Assembly: GCA_015680685.1 (NCBI GenBank)
Contig: MNCI01025442.1
Location: 517,116-581,115, forward strand
Direction of reading: 5' to 3'
From: Gnetum montanum
Lineage: Eukaryota; Streptophyta; Gnetopsida; Gnetales; Gnetaceae
DNA length: 64,000 bases
Below, piece after piece: positions 46,101 to 58,610 of the stretch. Both the position numbers and the translations under genes were made by a program. The first letter of the stretch is position 1. Each line of letters opens with the position of its first letter. Under the pieces are notes generated by a model. The model was given only the letters and a program-made list of their open reading frames with translations. It was not told the DNA's origin and did no database searches.

Positions 46101-46520
46101 AGAGCAATGGTCAAGTAGAAGCTATAAACAAAAATGTCATCATGGTGCTCAAAAAGGGATTAAATCAAAGCAAGAGGTGATGGCACGAACAACTAGTCTA
46201 CACATTATGGGCATACAGAATGACACATCAAACATCTATAGGTAAAACTCTATATAGTATTGTGTACGGATTTGAAGCTGTTTACCTTTGGAGTTACAGG
46301 TTCCCTCGTTGCGGATAGCTCTCTCAGGTCTTCTCGATGAAATCCAAAGCAATAAACTATGCATTACTGACCTTGACTTGGTGGAGGAGGAACATGTACG
46401 AACACTTGATCAAATTGAGTGGTACCAAAAACAACAATGGCAACAACATAAACATGATCTGCATAAACGCCTAATTAAGGAAGGAGACCTTAACCCCAAC
46501 GCAAGCTGTAGTTTACACTA
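43190..46520 (+). pseudogene. pol remnant of T2b
   Basis: ATG 43190 (MATKNILSTLSLSGPYGE) parallels T1 pol (TLTGPYGK). A TAA at 43325 and frameshifts (for example near 43555) break it. RT has NDYVDDITVKS around 44041-44073. RNase H spans about 44400-44750. The second RNase H starts LYFNGAST, with Asn replacing the first catalytic Asp. Integrase (45560-46290) keeps WGLDLI, VTDNGPQFSS and NGQVEAINK, so its DDE residues look present, but RTYDIFQ has lost both zinc cysteines and CCATAGAGC gives a stop. A TAG at 44403-44405 coincides with the T1 stop at 19773. Confidence 0.85.
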
Positions 46521-46689
46521 GGGGATGTCCTTGGTTGATTTGCATTTAGACCATCCAAGGCACTCTACCTTCATTTTCTTTTTTTGCTTGCCCTTAGGTG
46601 AAGGTAGGGTCAGCTGTGTCTGTTTGATCATCTTTTGATGTTTGTTTTCCCTTCCAGCCTTACACCAACAATTTCAATCAGTACATTGG

Positions 46690-47067
46690 GGATTGCTCAA
46701 TCTAGAGGCAACACTATGTTACCCTCTAGGTCTCTCCAACGCAGTTGTTCATTTTGATGGAGAATAAAGGTAAATTTGGGTATATACTTATTATGATGAA
46801 TATATACCATATGGAATTGGTGATGAACTGGGGGATTTTGGTTATGTGTATGATGTCACTGACTATCTCTTGTGTGAGTCCTAGGCGGTGAAGTGCTTTT
46901 GTGCGAAGAAGAAGACATTTCTGTCTTGTTCGGTGTGTTGTTTACCGTTGTATTATCATTTTTTTCTTAATTAATCCTAAGGGTTTGTTCTAGCATCCCA
47001 ATGATGTGAAAGATTTTCTATGTTGTATGTAGCGCACAAACAACTAAGTCCCTAACAATGGTGCCAA
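46690..47067 (-). other. A4 leader and primer site
   Basis: Homologous to the A1 leader and 5' gag region at 3550-3860, without the solo LTR. The primer site, minus TTGGCACCATTGTTAGGG at 47050-47067, is the Asp type, decayed. This intact leader shows what A1 looked like before the solo LTR inserted. 46521-46689 is unassigned. Confidence 0.75.
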
Positions 47068-47886
47068 TGTTGAGTGGAGAGGTACCCCTACACTCAACCA
47101 TACGAATACGAGCATCTCACATGTGATCCGATCAAACTCTAAGAACCAAGTGCTTACACACTTTAATGGAACACTTAAGGTTAATCAGTCACTATCTTCA
47201 CAAACTTGTATTTTCATGGTTGTATGGTTAAGTAAGCCTGAGGTATATGATTTTTATATCTTTTATCTTTTTAATGTCTTATGCTAATAGGGGAAGTTGA
47301 AGAGACTAAGTGACTAACTTTCATTAATTATTCACTAACTAAGTTCTAGTTTTCCTAGCACTAGTATTCGTTCCCACTTACCGCACACACCCTGAACCAA
47401 TGCAATGCTACTAGGATTACCAAACGCTACTCGTTATTGGATTAGCAAGCATTGCACATGCTCGAAGCGGTCGTACTAAGTGCACTTAACTAGGAGAGTC
47501 AAGGGTTGAGAGAGATTAATTATCTAGGAAAGCATTTAAACATTTAACAATAATTAATTACTATTTAGCTTAGTCCATATGCTACAAGGTTTATCAGAAA
47601 GTTCACCTTTATTTTCATACACAAATGTTTGCATAGGTACAATTTGCTCGAATAAAGATCCGTTCACTTCAAGACTCATACTGCGGGCACATGGAAATTA
47701 TTCTAACTCTAGAATGGTAAAACTACAAAAGTCTAGCTAAGGGTCTAAGTCTAAGTATCTAAAACAAGGAAAGCTACCTCTTATTTATAGACATTGCGGC
47801 AGGCCGTGAGATCGCGTATGCAATATTGTGGGGGCAGACGTGATATCGCGTACGCGATATCATGTACGCGATATCGCAGCTCATCA
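47068..47886 (-). mobile_element. A4: Athila-family 5' LTR
   Basis: Begins TGTTGAGTGGAGAGG, ends CTCATCA (or three bases further, CATCAACA). GATATC palindromes lie near the right end. Its outer tip abuts T2c integrase, so A4 inserted in T2c; the rest of A4 is missing to the left. Confidence 0.82.
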
Positions 47887-47889
47887 ACA

Positions 47890-49115
47890 ATGATATCAAG
47901 GTGTACCTTCTATAGGGTGAGGATCTACAACATTTAACCACTACCTAAAAAGATGTAGTGCACAAACATTCATAGTAGTACATCATCATATTTGATAACA
48001 CATTATGTTGCATGTTTTATGATGACATATTGCTAACCTGCATAAGAAATAGTGAAGCACAAACGATCATTGAGAAAGTCCATGAGGGATTGTGTGGAAG
48101 CCACATAGAACCTAAGACAATGTCAATAAAAATTAGATGACTAGGCTATTATTGATCTTACATGGAAAGCGATTGTATCTCAAAAGTCAAGATGTGTGAC
48201 ATTTGTCAACGACATGATAGCTTAATGCATGTGCCACCAACTAAATTGCATACAACGCAAATCACGTGGTCATTCAAACGTTGGGGCTTGGAAATCATTG
48301 GATCCATAATGCCTAAGTCCTCTAGAGGGCATAGCTTCATAATAATCATAATTGAGTATTTTGCCAAATGGGATGAGGCAAGACAATATCGCAGCAAGTT
48401 TGCAAATTCATATTAGATACCATAGTGATCCCTTTTGGCTTATCCATGACTATAATAACGAACAACAAGCCATAGTTTAGCAGTGACAAAATTAAAGCCT
48501 TTTGTAAGCATTTTGGCATCAAACACTCTTTTTCATCGCCATACTACCCTCAGGTAAATGGTCAAGCAAAGGTCACCAATAAGGTTATCGTCAACCTTCT
48601 CAAGAAGATGCTAAATAACAACAAAGGATGATGGAATGGGCAACTAATTTACACACTTTGGGCCTACCACAAAACATGCTAAACAACAATAGGTATGATG
48701 CTTTACAGCCTCATTTACAGGAATGAAGCAATTTTGTTGCTTGAATTTCAAGTTTCATCACTCTGGGTAATCCTCTCAGACTTTATCAACGAATGTCAAA
48801 ATAATGAGTTGAGAATTGTAGACCTCAACTCAATAGAGGAGGAGCATATGCACATGCTTGATCGCATTGAATGGTATTAAGAGAAGCAATGAAAAAAGCA
48901 CTATCACAACCAACATTAGCAATCGATCAAGAAAGGGGACCTAATTCTCAAGGTCGTTTGCGAATCTATAGACAAATTCTTAGCTAATTAGGAAAGGCCT
49001 TTCCTAGTCACTAAGGCCTATGACAATGTAGCATTCAATATTACTGATTAAGATGGAAATGGATTTGCCAATCCAATGAACCATTTGTACTTGAATTTAT
49101 ATTATATCTAACATG
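47890..49115 (+). pseudogene. Integrase remnant of T2c
   Basis: Starts in the linker before integrase. The zinc region KMCDICQRHDS keeps both cysteines, unlike T1 and T2b. The catalytic core has RWGLEIIGS (Asp to Glu), TNNKP (Asp to Asn) and NGQAKVTNK (Glu to Lys), so all three DDE positions are changed. The C-terminal part ends near 49115 (NPMNHLYLNLYYI). It overlaps the region already present in T2b, so T2c is a separate copy. Confidence 0.82.
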
Positions 49116-49139
49116 CAGCCTCGCATGTTAATGAAGCAA

Positions 49140-50040
49140 GGTAAGCATTTGTCTGCTATGATGTTAAACTTGCACACACACACAAAATTCGTCTGCTATG
49201 ATGCTAAACTAGCATAGCATTCATTTGCTATGACTTTAAATTGGAATAGCTCATCTATTACAATGTTAAACAGGAAAAGCATTCATCTGCTACAATGTTA
49301 AACTTGCATAGAATTTGTCTGCTATGATACTAAATTGGCCCAATTTATCTACTATGATGTTGAATTGGCACAACTTGTCGTTTGCTACAACGTTAAACTC
49401 GTATAGCATTTTTCTGCTTTGACGTTAAACTAGCATAGCTCGTCAGCTATGATGTTAAATTGGTAAAGCATTTGTTTGCTATGACACTAAACTGGCATAG
49501 CATTCATTTGTTACGATGTTAAGCTAGCACATCTCACCCGCTATGACGTTAAATTGACATAGCTCATCCACTACGATGTTAACCTGGCAAAGCATTTGTC
49601 CACTATGATGCTAAATTAGTATAGCATTCATTTGTTATGATGCTAAAATTCATAGCTTTTCTATGATGTTAAACTAGCATAACTTGTCTACTATGACTTT
49701 AAACTATCATAGCTTGTTTACTACGATGTTAAACTGACATAGCTTGTTTGCTACGATGTTAAACTGGCATAGCTTGTATGCTATGATGTTAAACTAGTAG
49801 AGCTCATCCGCTATGATATTAAATTGGCACAACATGTTCACTATGATTATAAACTAGTAGTTTACCATGACTTTAAAGTGGCATAACATGTCTACTACGA
49901 TGTTAAACTAGCACACAACAATCTGCTAGGACTATAAACTAGCATAGCATGGTCTGCTAGGACCGTAAACTCATCTTATGGTCTGTTAGGATCTTAAAAT
50001 AGTAAAGCCATAGTCTACCAAGACCTTAAAATAAGTTCAT
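49140..50040 (+). repeat. Long degenerate repeat array after T2c pol
   Basis: More than 25 units like TCTGCTATGATGTTAAACTGGCATAG every 25-35 bp, homologous to the T1 array at 22040-22560 and at the same place just after the pol stop. Confidence 0.85.
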
Positions 50041-50144
50041 GATAAGCCACTAATCATTCCTTCCATCCTCCTGTAAGTGAGAGAGAGAGCATAACCCTTG
50101 TTCCCCTTCTACTTCACATGGGCAAGCATGTTGTAGTCCTAGAA

Positions 50145-50430
50145 TGGAGAACTTGCAATGGGGGTAGCCTTTAGAGCACTTATAGCATCTTGACCCCTTG
50201 CAATTTTATTGACTTTTGAGCACTTGCAATGAGGACAACCTTTGGAGCATTTGTAGCATCTTAGCCCCTTGCAATTTTATTGGCTTTTGAGCACTTCCAA
50301 CAGGGGAAGCATTTGGAGCACTTGCAGCATCTTGGCCCTCTATAATTTTATTGACTTTTGAGCACTTGCAATGGGGGAATTCTTTGGAGCACTTGTAGCA
50401 TCTTCACCATCTACAATTTTTTGACTTTTT
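50145..50430 (+). repeat. Four approximately 65-bp tandem repeats in the T2c 3' leader
   Basis: Units contain GAGCACTTGCAATGGGG and CAATTTTATTGACTTTTGAGC. 50431-51374 continues as non-coding 3' leader; short frames there are not supported. Confidence 0.8.
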
Positions 50431-51374
50431 TTTTGTCTTGTATGACTTTTTTATATTCTCAAAGTTGTGTTTGCAAGATGAATCCCTCAGTTGTTGTGCA
50501 AAGACACCTCTCATCGCAATGGCAAGTCACCACATCGCTTTGATGTACATGATTGGACTATTTAAGCCTCTCAGTAGTGCACATTCCCCTCATCCCATTA
50601 TGGCCTACTCACATCTACTTCTATATTCAGATACGTTTTCATTCTCTATGTAGCAAAGCTAGCAAACCTTTTTTGATGCTCACGTGCTATAAATACATGA
50701 CATCCTCTTATCTTATCTTATCAAATATCAAGCTTTCCAAGGCGAACATAACATAGGTCATCTTGTGGAAAGCCTTTGTGAGCAGGTCAAAGCCCAGACA
50801 AATGTAACATAAGTCATCTCAAGGAGGAAACACTTTTCATATAGACATCATGTCGTTTTATCAATGACGAAGAGAAGCCCATTTAGTGACACACAATTCA
50901 CTTGATGGGAATCATTTCACTCCACAGTCAGAGTTCAGTAACATGTAGAGCCCAAGGAAGGCCCACCCCACAAAAAAAGGGGGGATGGGGGAAGAAGCAT
51001 GTTGCCAAGTAATCAAGCAACAAAGAAGTTTCATAGCCAGCTTAGCCTTGAACTTACACTTTAACTCTCTCATGAGTACTTTGATGAGAGGTCAATGTTT
51101 TCAAGGGCAAGCCACTTTGGTGCTGTGGTCACCATCAACCATGGTGTTATAATACCCTGTTTGCACCTTACCTTTTCCTTTTTAACCTTAGCACATTGCC
51201 TATGCCTTCTCTCACTTTTCACCTACCATTTAACATGCCCTTATCCACAACACTCTTTGAGCATGGTGCAATGACATTTGACCATGCATTGAAGAGTGAT
51301 GTTGGTGTCAATTTTACTGTGGTGTTTTTCTATTTTTTGTCGACGTCCCTCGAGCCACTCCTCTAGATGTTAAC

Positions 51375-51385
51375 AAAGAGGGACC
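51375..51385 (+). promoter_or_regulatory. Polypurine tract of T2c
   Basis: AAAGAGGGACC just before the LTR start at 51388, in the same context as in T1 (AACAAAGAGG). Confidence 0.68.
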
Positions 51386-51387
51386 GA

Positions 51388-53630
51388 TGAAATACCACCA
51401 AATTTGGACTACGACATCCTGACTGCAAATTTTTTTAAATATAAACACAAAGTTAATTGTTGTAAATTTTTCTAAGTGTTGGAACTATGCTTTCCATTGC
51501 CTCAGAGCATAGTTAGCCTCTCGTGGAGAGCGTAGTTAGCACAAAAAATCAATTTTTGCAATTTTTTAAGTGTTAGGACTATGCTCTCCATTGCCCCAAA
51601 GTGTAGTTAGCCTGTTGTGGAGAGTGTAGTCAATTGGAAGTTAGTTTCTACAAGTTTTGACAAGTGTTGAGACTACACTCACACCTAGTTGAGAGCGTAG
51701 TTGGCCTCTAGTGGAGAGTGTAGTTGGCACATAGCCATTTTTTGCAAATTTTTCTAAGTGTGGGACTATGCTCTCCCCCAATCTAAAGCACAGTCAAGTG
51801 TAGTTAACCAGAATAGTCTCTAGTGGCCTTTACAACGTAGCACCAGTGCTTAATTATACTCCAACTCATATTTGACTAGCATAGTTAGCAAAATGCATCT
51901 TTTTGTACCCCTCTTTTTTGCCTCAAATTTGTAACTATGCTTGACCTCACGCAAGAGCATGGAGAGCGTAGTCCCGGAACATAGTCTCCAAGTTGCATTT
52001 TTTAGGTATCTTGTAGGCCCTTCAAAACACACACATGCAGTTGGTAGTGTAGTCATAGTCTCATAGAGTTTAGTAGAGCATAACAAAGTACACCACCATT
52101 AATCTAGTGGAGAGCATAGTTGGATGACAACGTAGTCTTAACCATCTCCTCTACCACATGGTAGCCATCTTGCATTTTGTGCTAACCCTAGTTCTATAAA
52201 TACCCTCACCTTCAACATTTTTAGGATTGACGAATTTGGGTTGGCAAATTTTAGAGTTGGAAAATTGGCAAATCAATGATGTGGCAAATCTAAAGAACAC
52301 TTGGGAGAGAACTAGAGGCATATTGACAAAGTTGCAGACCATCGAAGACCATTACAATCCACTAGAATACCGTAGCCAATGGTACACTACAGTGGCCAAC
52401 CCGATAGACGTAGACACCTTGGCAGAATGCCAGTCTTTGCAACCAGACACCCCTGAGACTGTGACTACATTGTCCACTGTCTATTGTACACAATGTACCT
52501 TGTAACCATTTTTGATGTTAATTATGCTTAATCCTATTTGGGGTGGTGTTCTATTTCTCTCTTTCTTTCTTTGTATTTTTTATTTTATTTGCATTTTTTA
52601 TTGTTTTAACACATAGTCATGCATTTTTCACATGTTGACACCTTTATTTTCACTGAAAATCTTGACTACGCTTTACCTAGTGTAGTCCTGGAGTGTAGTC
52701 TTCAAGTTGCATTTTTTGGGTAGTTTGCGATCCCTTTGGCATACACATGCATTTGGTAGCATAGTCAATCTTAGTCTCATAGAGTTTGGCAGAGCATAAC
52801 AAGGTACAAAACCATCAGTCTAGTGGAGAGTGTAGTTGGACGACATCATAGTCCTAACCATTCTCCCTACCACGTGGTAGCCATCTTGCATTTTGTGCTA
52901 ACTCTACTTTTATAAATACCATCGCCCTTAACTTTTTTAGGGTTGGCAAATTTCGGAGTTGGCAACCTAGCAAATCAATGATGTAGAAAATCAAAGGAAT
53001 GCTTGGGAGAAAAATAAAAGTATATTGGTGAAGTTGTAGATCACTACAGATCATTGTAGTCCACTAGAATACTGTAGCCAATAGTACACCATGGTGGCCA
53101 ACTCGGTAGACATAGACACTTTGGTGGAATGCAACTCTTCGTAGTCGAGCACCCCTGAGACTATGACTACATTGTCCACTATGCTTGTTGTACACCATGT
53201 ACCTTGTAACTCTTTTTGGTGTTAACTATGTTCAATCTCATTTAGGGTGGTGTTCCACTTCTCTCTCTCTTTGTATTTTTCATTTTATTTTCATTTTTGG
53301 TTGTTTTAACACATAGTTGTGCCCAAAACTATGTTTGGATGGCAGTCCTTACATGTTGACATCTTTATTTTCATTGAAAATATTGACCACGCTTGACCCC
53401 ATTGACACCGTTGATATCATTGACATTGTTTGAATACTTAGCACTGTTTCACATCAGCACTATAGCTAACCATGCTGCACCCTCGTCACATTCAGTAAGT
53501 CTCTATTTGATTGGCTAGATCATTTAGGGCACCCGGTCTCTACCTCTAACAGGCTCTCGCATGGACTCGGGCTTAGGCTGTGTGCCCATGAACCTTGGTG
53601 TTCCAACTATGGATGTTTTCAATTACTACA
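51388..53630 (+). mobile_element. 3' LTR of T2c, with duplicated promoter block
   Basis: 2243 bp, TGAAATACC to ATTACTACA. Its last 170 bp match T1 U5 (GATCATTTAGGGCACC and GATGTTTTC). U3 (51470-52140) has ACTATGCTCTCC...GGAGAGCGTAGTTAG inverted motifs. A block with the TATA box and what follows occurs twice (about 51900-52520 and 52670-53220). Confidence 0.82.
52195..52918 (+). promoter_or_regulatory. Two TATA-like boxes about 716 bp apart in the T2c LTR
   Basis: TATAAATAC at 52195 and 52911, each about 35 bases after the same ATCTTGCATTTTGTGCTAAC text, and each followed by homologous downstream sequence (GGTTGGCAAATTT...). One is probably a duplicated copy of the other. Confidence 0.7.
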
Positions 53631-54650
53631 AAATGGAAGCCTAAAAAGCCACAAACATGGTGAAAATAGTAGAAAATCTTGTTGAAGTGCAAAAAATTCA
53701 GAAAATTGAAAAAATGGTTGGAGAATGAAATTTTATGAAGGTTTTAAGGAGCATAGAGCTGAATGTACAATAGAGCTTGCAAAAGATAGGATTACAACAA
53801 TGTTTAAGGTAAGGGGCTTAACTATCCCAACCAAGAGATATGCAAGTGGGTCCTTTCCATAGTAGGCACATGCTCTTTTTGCTCTTGCATAACCTCAATT
53901 AAGGAGTTGGTGGGCCCCACGGTCGATTTAATGATCATGAAAAGTTAAGGACCAACCTAGAAGAATCCATCTAATAATTCCAATATGTAAAGTTAAAACA
54001 TTGATCATAACATAGAAATTGATAGCAAGGTGAGTTACGGGTAGCATAGATAGATGACTAAGAAGGTGTGATGGAATCCCGAATTAAGGTCGTAAAAAGT
54101 CCCTTGAGGAGTTTGTGTTTAAAATGATCCAAGAAGATCCATCCTTAGTTCCAATCAAAACCAATCACTTCTAATGACTTCGCATTACCACTCCATGACT
54201 AATCTACTCCCTCAAGACATAAGAGAGCTCCCATAAAACAACCATTGCTCCATAAAGAGAAGAAAAGAGAAGGAGGAAGTGGTAGAGGATCTTAGTTAAA
54301 GGGGACCTTTAGGCATGGGTAACATGCCTTTCTAGTCCCATAATTAGTGCTTGTAGCCTGTTTATTTATTTAAGGGGTGTGCTTTGAATTCCCATCATGT
54401 TTTTTTTTCTATTTTGGATGAAAACCACACCATGTAATGAATTTATTCGACTTTTTGTGATTAGTTGATAAGGAATAGTAAGAAGCCAATGAAAACACTT
54501 GAGCACCCAAGTAAGTAGAAGAGTACAAAGAGTATTGAGTCCCCTTGATGTCACACCCAGTGCAAAATTTTGAATTCTTCCCAATTCTGGAAACTACCAA
54601 GGTCATCAATTTATTAAAAGTTTATTTAATGAAAGGGACCTCAAACTTCT
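53631..54650. other. Unassigned 1 kb
   Basis: No gene, LTR tip or known repeat could be identified. It lies between the T2c 3' LTR and the 3' tail of A5 and may be the insertion locus or a decayed A5 3' LTR, but no homology to the A LTRs is visible. Short minus frames at 54366-54609 have no recognisable content. Confidence 0.4.
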
Positions 54651-55050
54651 AGAATAAGGAAAATCATAGAGTTTGTGGATGGGTGGATGATGTGGACTCA
54701 CTACCTATTCGATGAAAAATAAACCATGTTTTAGTCATTAGACATTAGAATTCAAAAATAGAAATCAAACATTAACAATCACAATATTAAGCATAAACCA
54801 CCATTAGTAAATAGCAACATTAACATTGTCTCATGTGGTAATAAAGCATTTTTATTAGCAAAAATAGTGCAAAGTTACACGAAAATATAATAAAGTGAAA
54901 TATATAAGAAAGTATATAATATTCAAGAAAGATAAAAAACACTAAGGATGTTGCAAGACAAAAATTGAGAAAATGGGTAGAAATCAACAAAGTGTAAAGC
55001 AAAAAATGTGTAAAATAAAAAGGTAAAAAACTTAGGAGCCATGTGGATGG

Positions 55051-55281
55051 TTAGCATAGATGACCATCTCTCCCATGACTATGTTGAAGGGAAGAGATGT
55101 AGAATATAGAGCATGATTGTTCATCTGATGAGGTAGTAGTTGCATTGGCTTGTCTTGGCTCCAAGAAAGGTTTCCCTTGTTGGATGTTGACCAATTGCTT
55201 TTTGTGTAAGCGTTTAGGTTTGTAGATTAACATGGTCATAGAGGGAAAGGTTTCATCAATTATATAAGGTTCCTTCCACAA
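55051..55281 (-). pseudogene. Post-integrase tail of A5
   Basis: 76-codon frame ending HSHGRDGHLC, matching the end of the A1 fused frame (HGGDGHLC). The part before it continues integrase from the right, so this is the C-terminal end of pol. Confidence 0.65.
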
Positions 55282-55289
55282 TGTTTAGA

Positions 55290-57960
55290 ACTTGTTTTTC
55301 TAAGGTACATGTGTGGGGTTCTAGTAGAGATCCCTATCTCTAGGTTGAAATTTTACTTTTCGGATTCTTAGGCCATGTCATTGTTTGTTGAATGTCTTGT
55401 GCACTTCATTTGAATATAGGGCCATCAATCAGTTTTCATTTAGCACATTCAGGTTGATCAATCTCTCTTTTTTGTGCTAGTCTTAGGTTAAAGTCTAGGT
55501 CATAGGCTGTTGAAAGTGTATGGAGCTCAGATTGGATTGAAAGTGTTGGAAATTTTCTATACACCCGCTTAGAGGGAGAGTAGCTTATGGGAAGTTTCCA
55601 CATGGAGTAGTAGGTTTAGAGGACATTGTTAAGTTTTCTACTCCAGTCTCTCCTATATTTGCTTATAGTCCTTGTTAGGATCTTCATAATCTCCCTATTA
55701 GTTACCTTTTCTTAATCGTTGGCTTGGGGGTGATATGATGTTGTTAGTTTATGTTCAACCCCTAAGCATTGCATGAGTTTTCAAAAGGTGGCACTTGTAA
55801 AATGAGTTTCATTGTTAGAAATTAGTGCACATGGCACCCCAAACTTGTTCACAACATTTTGTTATACAAATCAAGTAGTAGTGGATGATGTATAGTCGGT
55901 GATAGCTATTACTTCTGCCCATTTCGTGCAATAGTCAACTACTACGATGATGTATGCCTTTCCATTGGACATGGGTGTGATGGGACCTATGAAGTCTATG
56001 CCCCATATGTTAAAAGGGCTCTAGTTATTGAATCCATTGTTGAGGACCCTTCATTTGAACGGTCATCCCACCATCTCTTTGACTGTGTTCACAAGATTGG
56101 ATAAAGTAGTGGTCATTCTTGAAGATTGTAGTTCAATAGTATCTTATCATTAGGATTTTTATGGTCATGTGTCTTTCTACATAATTTCCTCTACAAGAAC
56201 CTTTGTGAGCATCCTAGAAAATGTGTAATTGATCTGCATTAGGGATGTACCAATGAACCAGGCCATTGACACATACCTTGTAAAGGTGTCCATTGATTTC
56301 CATGAAGTACTTTTCCTGATGAAGAAATTGTTGCTTCTTCCTATGGTTCAAATATTGTGGCATCTCCTAAGTGAAAAGGTAAGTGAGGATGCTATCATAC
56401 CATTTTGATTTAGTAGGCACTTGGTCATTTATTGCTCCTGTAAAGAGAAGTTTGTCTAAAAATTGATTAGAGAGTAGACTCTCCTCCTCTTTATTATTCC
56501 ATCTTAATCGACAGAGGTGGTTAGAAACCACGTTCTTAGTTTTTTTTTTTTTATCATTGTGAGATTGAATTCTTGCAAGATCATGAGCCATTGTATAATA
56601 TTAGGCTTACTATTGGATTATTTATTAGGAAGTAGATAACACTGTGATTTGTGTGCATAAACACCTTCTAGCCAAGCACATAGTGCCTGAACTTTTTGAG
56701 AGCATACACCACTACGATTAGTTCTTTTTTAGTTATGGTGTAATGTAACTATGCACTCACAATGTTCCAGCTTGCATAGTGGATGTAATATGGACATCTC
56801 TTATAATCCAATTGTGTAAGCATGGCTCTCAAGGAATAATTAGATGCATCCATCATTATATGAAATGGTATGGATCAATCTAGTGCCTGTAGAATTAGAG
56901 TTTGTACGAGTTTTTCCTTTAATAGTTGGAATGATTCAATGTCTTTGACTATCTTTGATTGGCATGTAATTCCTTGGACGACCCTTATCTTTTTCAAGTT
57001 TACCTTAATCCCTACCTGAGTAATTCTATGTCTTAATACTATGCTCTTCTAAATCATTAAATAGCTTTTCTAGCCAATTGAGCTTAAGGTTTATTTCAAC
57101 ACATCTTTTTAGTACTTGCTCAAGGTAATCTAGGGCTTGCTCAAATGTAGCCCTATAGGTAGAGAAGTCATTCATGAAGACCTCTACCTCGTTACTAATT
57201 TGTTGTTGAAAAATACTAAGGACTAGGTGTTGAAATGTTGTAGGGCCAAAGGATACCTTATAATATGCAAAGGTTCCCTAGGAACTTGCAAATGTAGTCT
57301 TACCCTAATCTTCTAGCATAATTTGGATTTGATTATAGCTACTATAATCATCTAAGAAGTTATAATAGAAATGCCCAGAAATGGTGTCCAATACCTAATC
57401 CACAAATGACAATGGAAAATGATCTTTAAATGTTGCCATATTTAATAGCCTAAATCAATGTAGACCCACCACTTTCCATCTTTATTTGGTACAATTACAA
57501 ATGGGTTAATCCATTCACTATTTGTGATGGGATAGATGAACCTTAACTTCAGGAGTTGTTCTATTTCTTCCTTGACAATCTACTTTAACTTGGGGTTTAG
57601 TTTCCTCTACGGTTGCCTTCTTAGCTTTATGGCTAGGTTGATATAGATACGATGCTAGCATATCCTTGGATCAATTCTAGTTAGTTCAAGATATGATCAA
57701 GCATAATCTATTGGCTATTTTTTGACCACCTTCAATAGTTTATCTTTTTGCTCGGAAGAAACATTTGCAGTGATTATAATTGGCTTGTCATTTTTTAAAA
57801 ATGCATACTCCATGTCAGTTGGTAGAGGTTTTAACTCTAGGGGCTGTAGCTTGAAATGATCATGGATTACCAATTCTCCTTAATAGGTATCATCAACTTT
57901 ATCATCAGAGAGTTACTGATGAACTTGCTTAAGTTCATCAATGCCTTCAACATAAGCACA
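55290..57960 (-). pseudogene. pol remnant of A5: RT, RNase H, integrase
   Basis: Broken frames with the expected order on the minus strand. The RT start has VKEEIEQLLKLRFIYP and NPFVIVPNKDGKWW (about 57600-57450), and the catalytic block VFMNDFST (near 57175) has Asn where Asp is expected. RNase H ends with IIQWLMILQEFNL (about 56560). The integrase N-terminal part is around 56590-56370, and the core has ITPMSNGKAYIIVVVDYCTKW (about 55975-55915) and a HPQ motif near 55700. Many stops. These are the enzymes that copy and insert the element; all are dead here. Confidence 0.75.
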
Positions 57961-58139
57961 TGTTAGGCTCTTAGAGGATTCCATACATAGTGTGCTATTG
58001 TTAGAGTTAGTTGTTAGTCATTGGATGCCCTTCTATTTTGTGGCTACTGCATATAGGCATCTTTGGATATTAGTTTCATGTGCATACTGATTACATACAT
58101 TAATGAATGTACTTTTAATGGACTAGATTTTTTGCACGC

Positions 58140-58610
58140 AATTGCACATGTTATCATTGTATGTGATGCATGGAACATTATTCTTCTCTAGATGTCCAAA
58201 TTCATTTTCCGTAGAGATCTTCAATGAGAGGTCCCTTATTCTCATTCGTGCATCAATTGTGCTTAACCATGCACATCCCATAATGATGGGGAAGTTGCCT
58301 TTGCAATTTTCTACCTTGATCAGTAGAAAATTGGCAAGATAAGATCACCCAAAAACTATGGTTACAATGTATTTTAGTAATAAAAAAGGGACAATAATTG
58401 ATTAGTCTGCCAATTCCAAATGGATGTTGCTCTTCTTGAGAGGTGGTAGGTTCTAGGCCTTGTACATGTTATGAGAGATGAGATTGACATTGGAAGCAAA
58501 ATCAAGAAGAGCTTTGCATAGCTTATGTCCAACAATCTATAAGTAAATAAGAGGACTTCTTAGATCAAATCTTTTGATGAGAAGGTTGTCAACTTTGATC
58601 TAATTGGAGA
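58140..58610 (-). pseudogene. Protease remnant of A5
   Basis: LLDFASNVNLISHNMY aligns with LLDSGSGVNLISQNMY of A1, but the active-site triad DSG is changed to DFA. The second motif FPIIMGCAWLSTIDA is recognisable. Stops interrupt it. 58611-59590 is the linker to gag. Confidence 0.75.

Larger units (their letters stand above)
38822..46600 (+). mobile_element. T2b: antisense gene and pol of a Tat-like element (plus)
   Basis: Holds antisense exons (minus) at 38920-40913, a CACGCTGGG-repeat region at 41290-42680, and pol at 43190-46520. This is the T1 order for this interval. Its left part is cut at the T2a LTR tip (38821/38822), in the intron after exon 4. Its right end fades near 46600, before A4. 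LTRs of T2b are not in the window. Confidence 0.8.
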
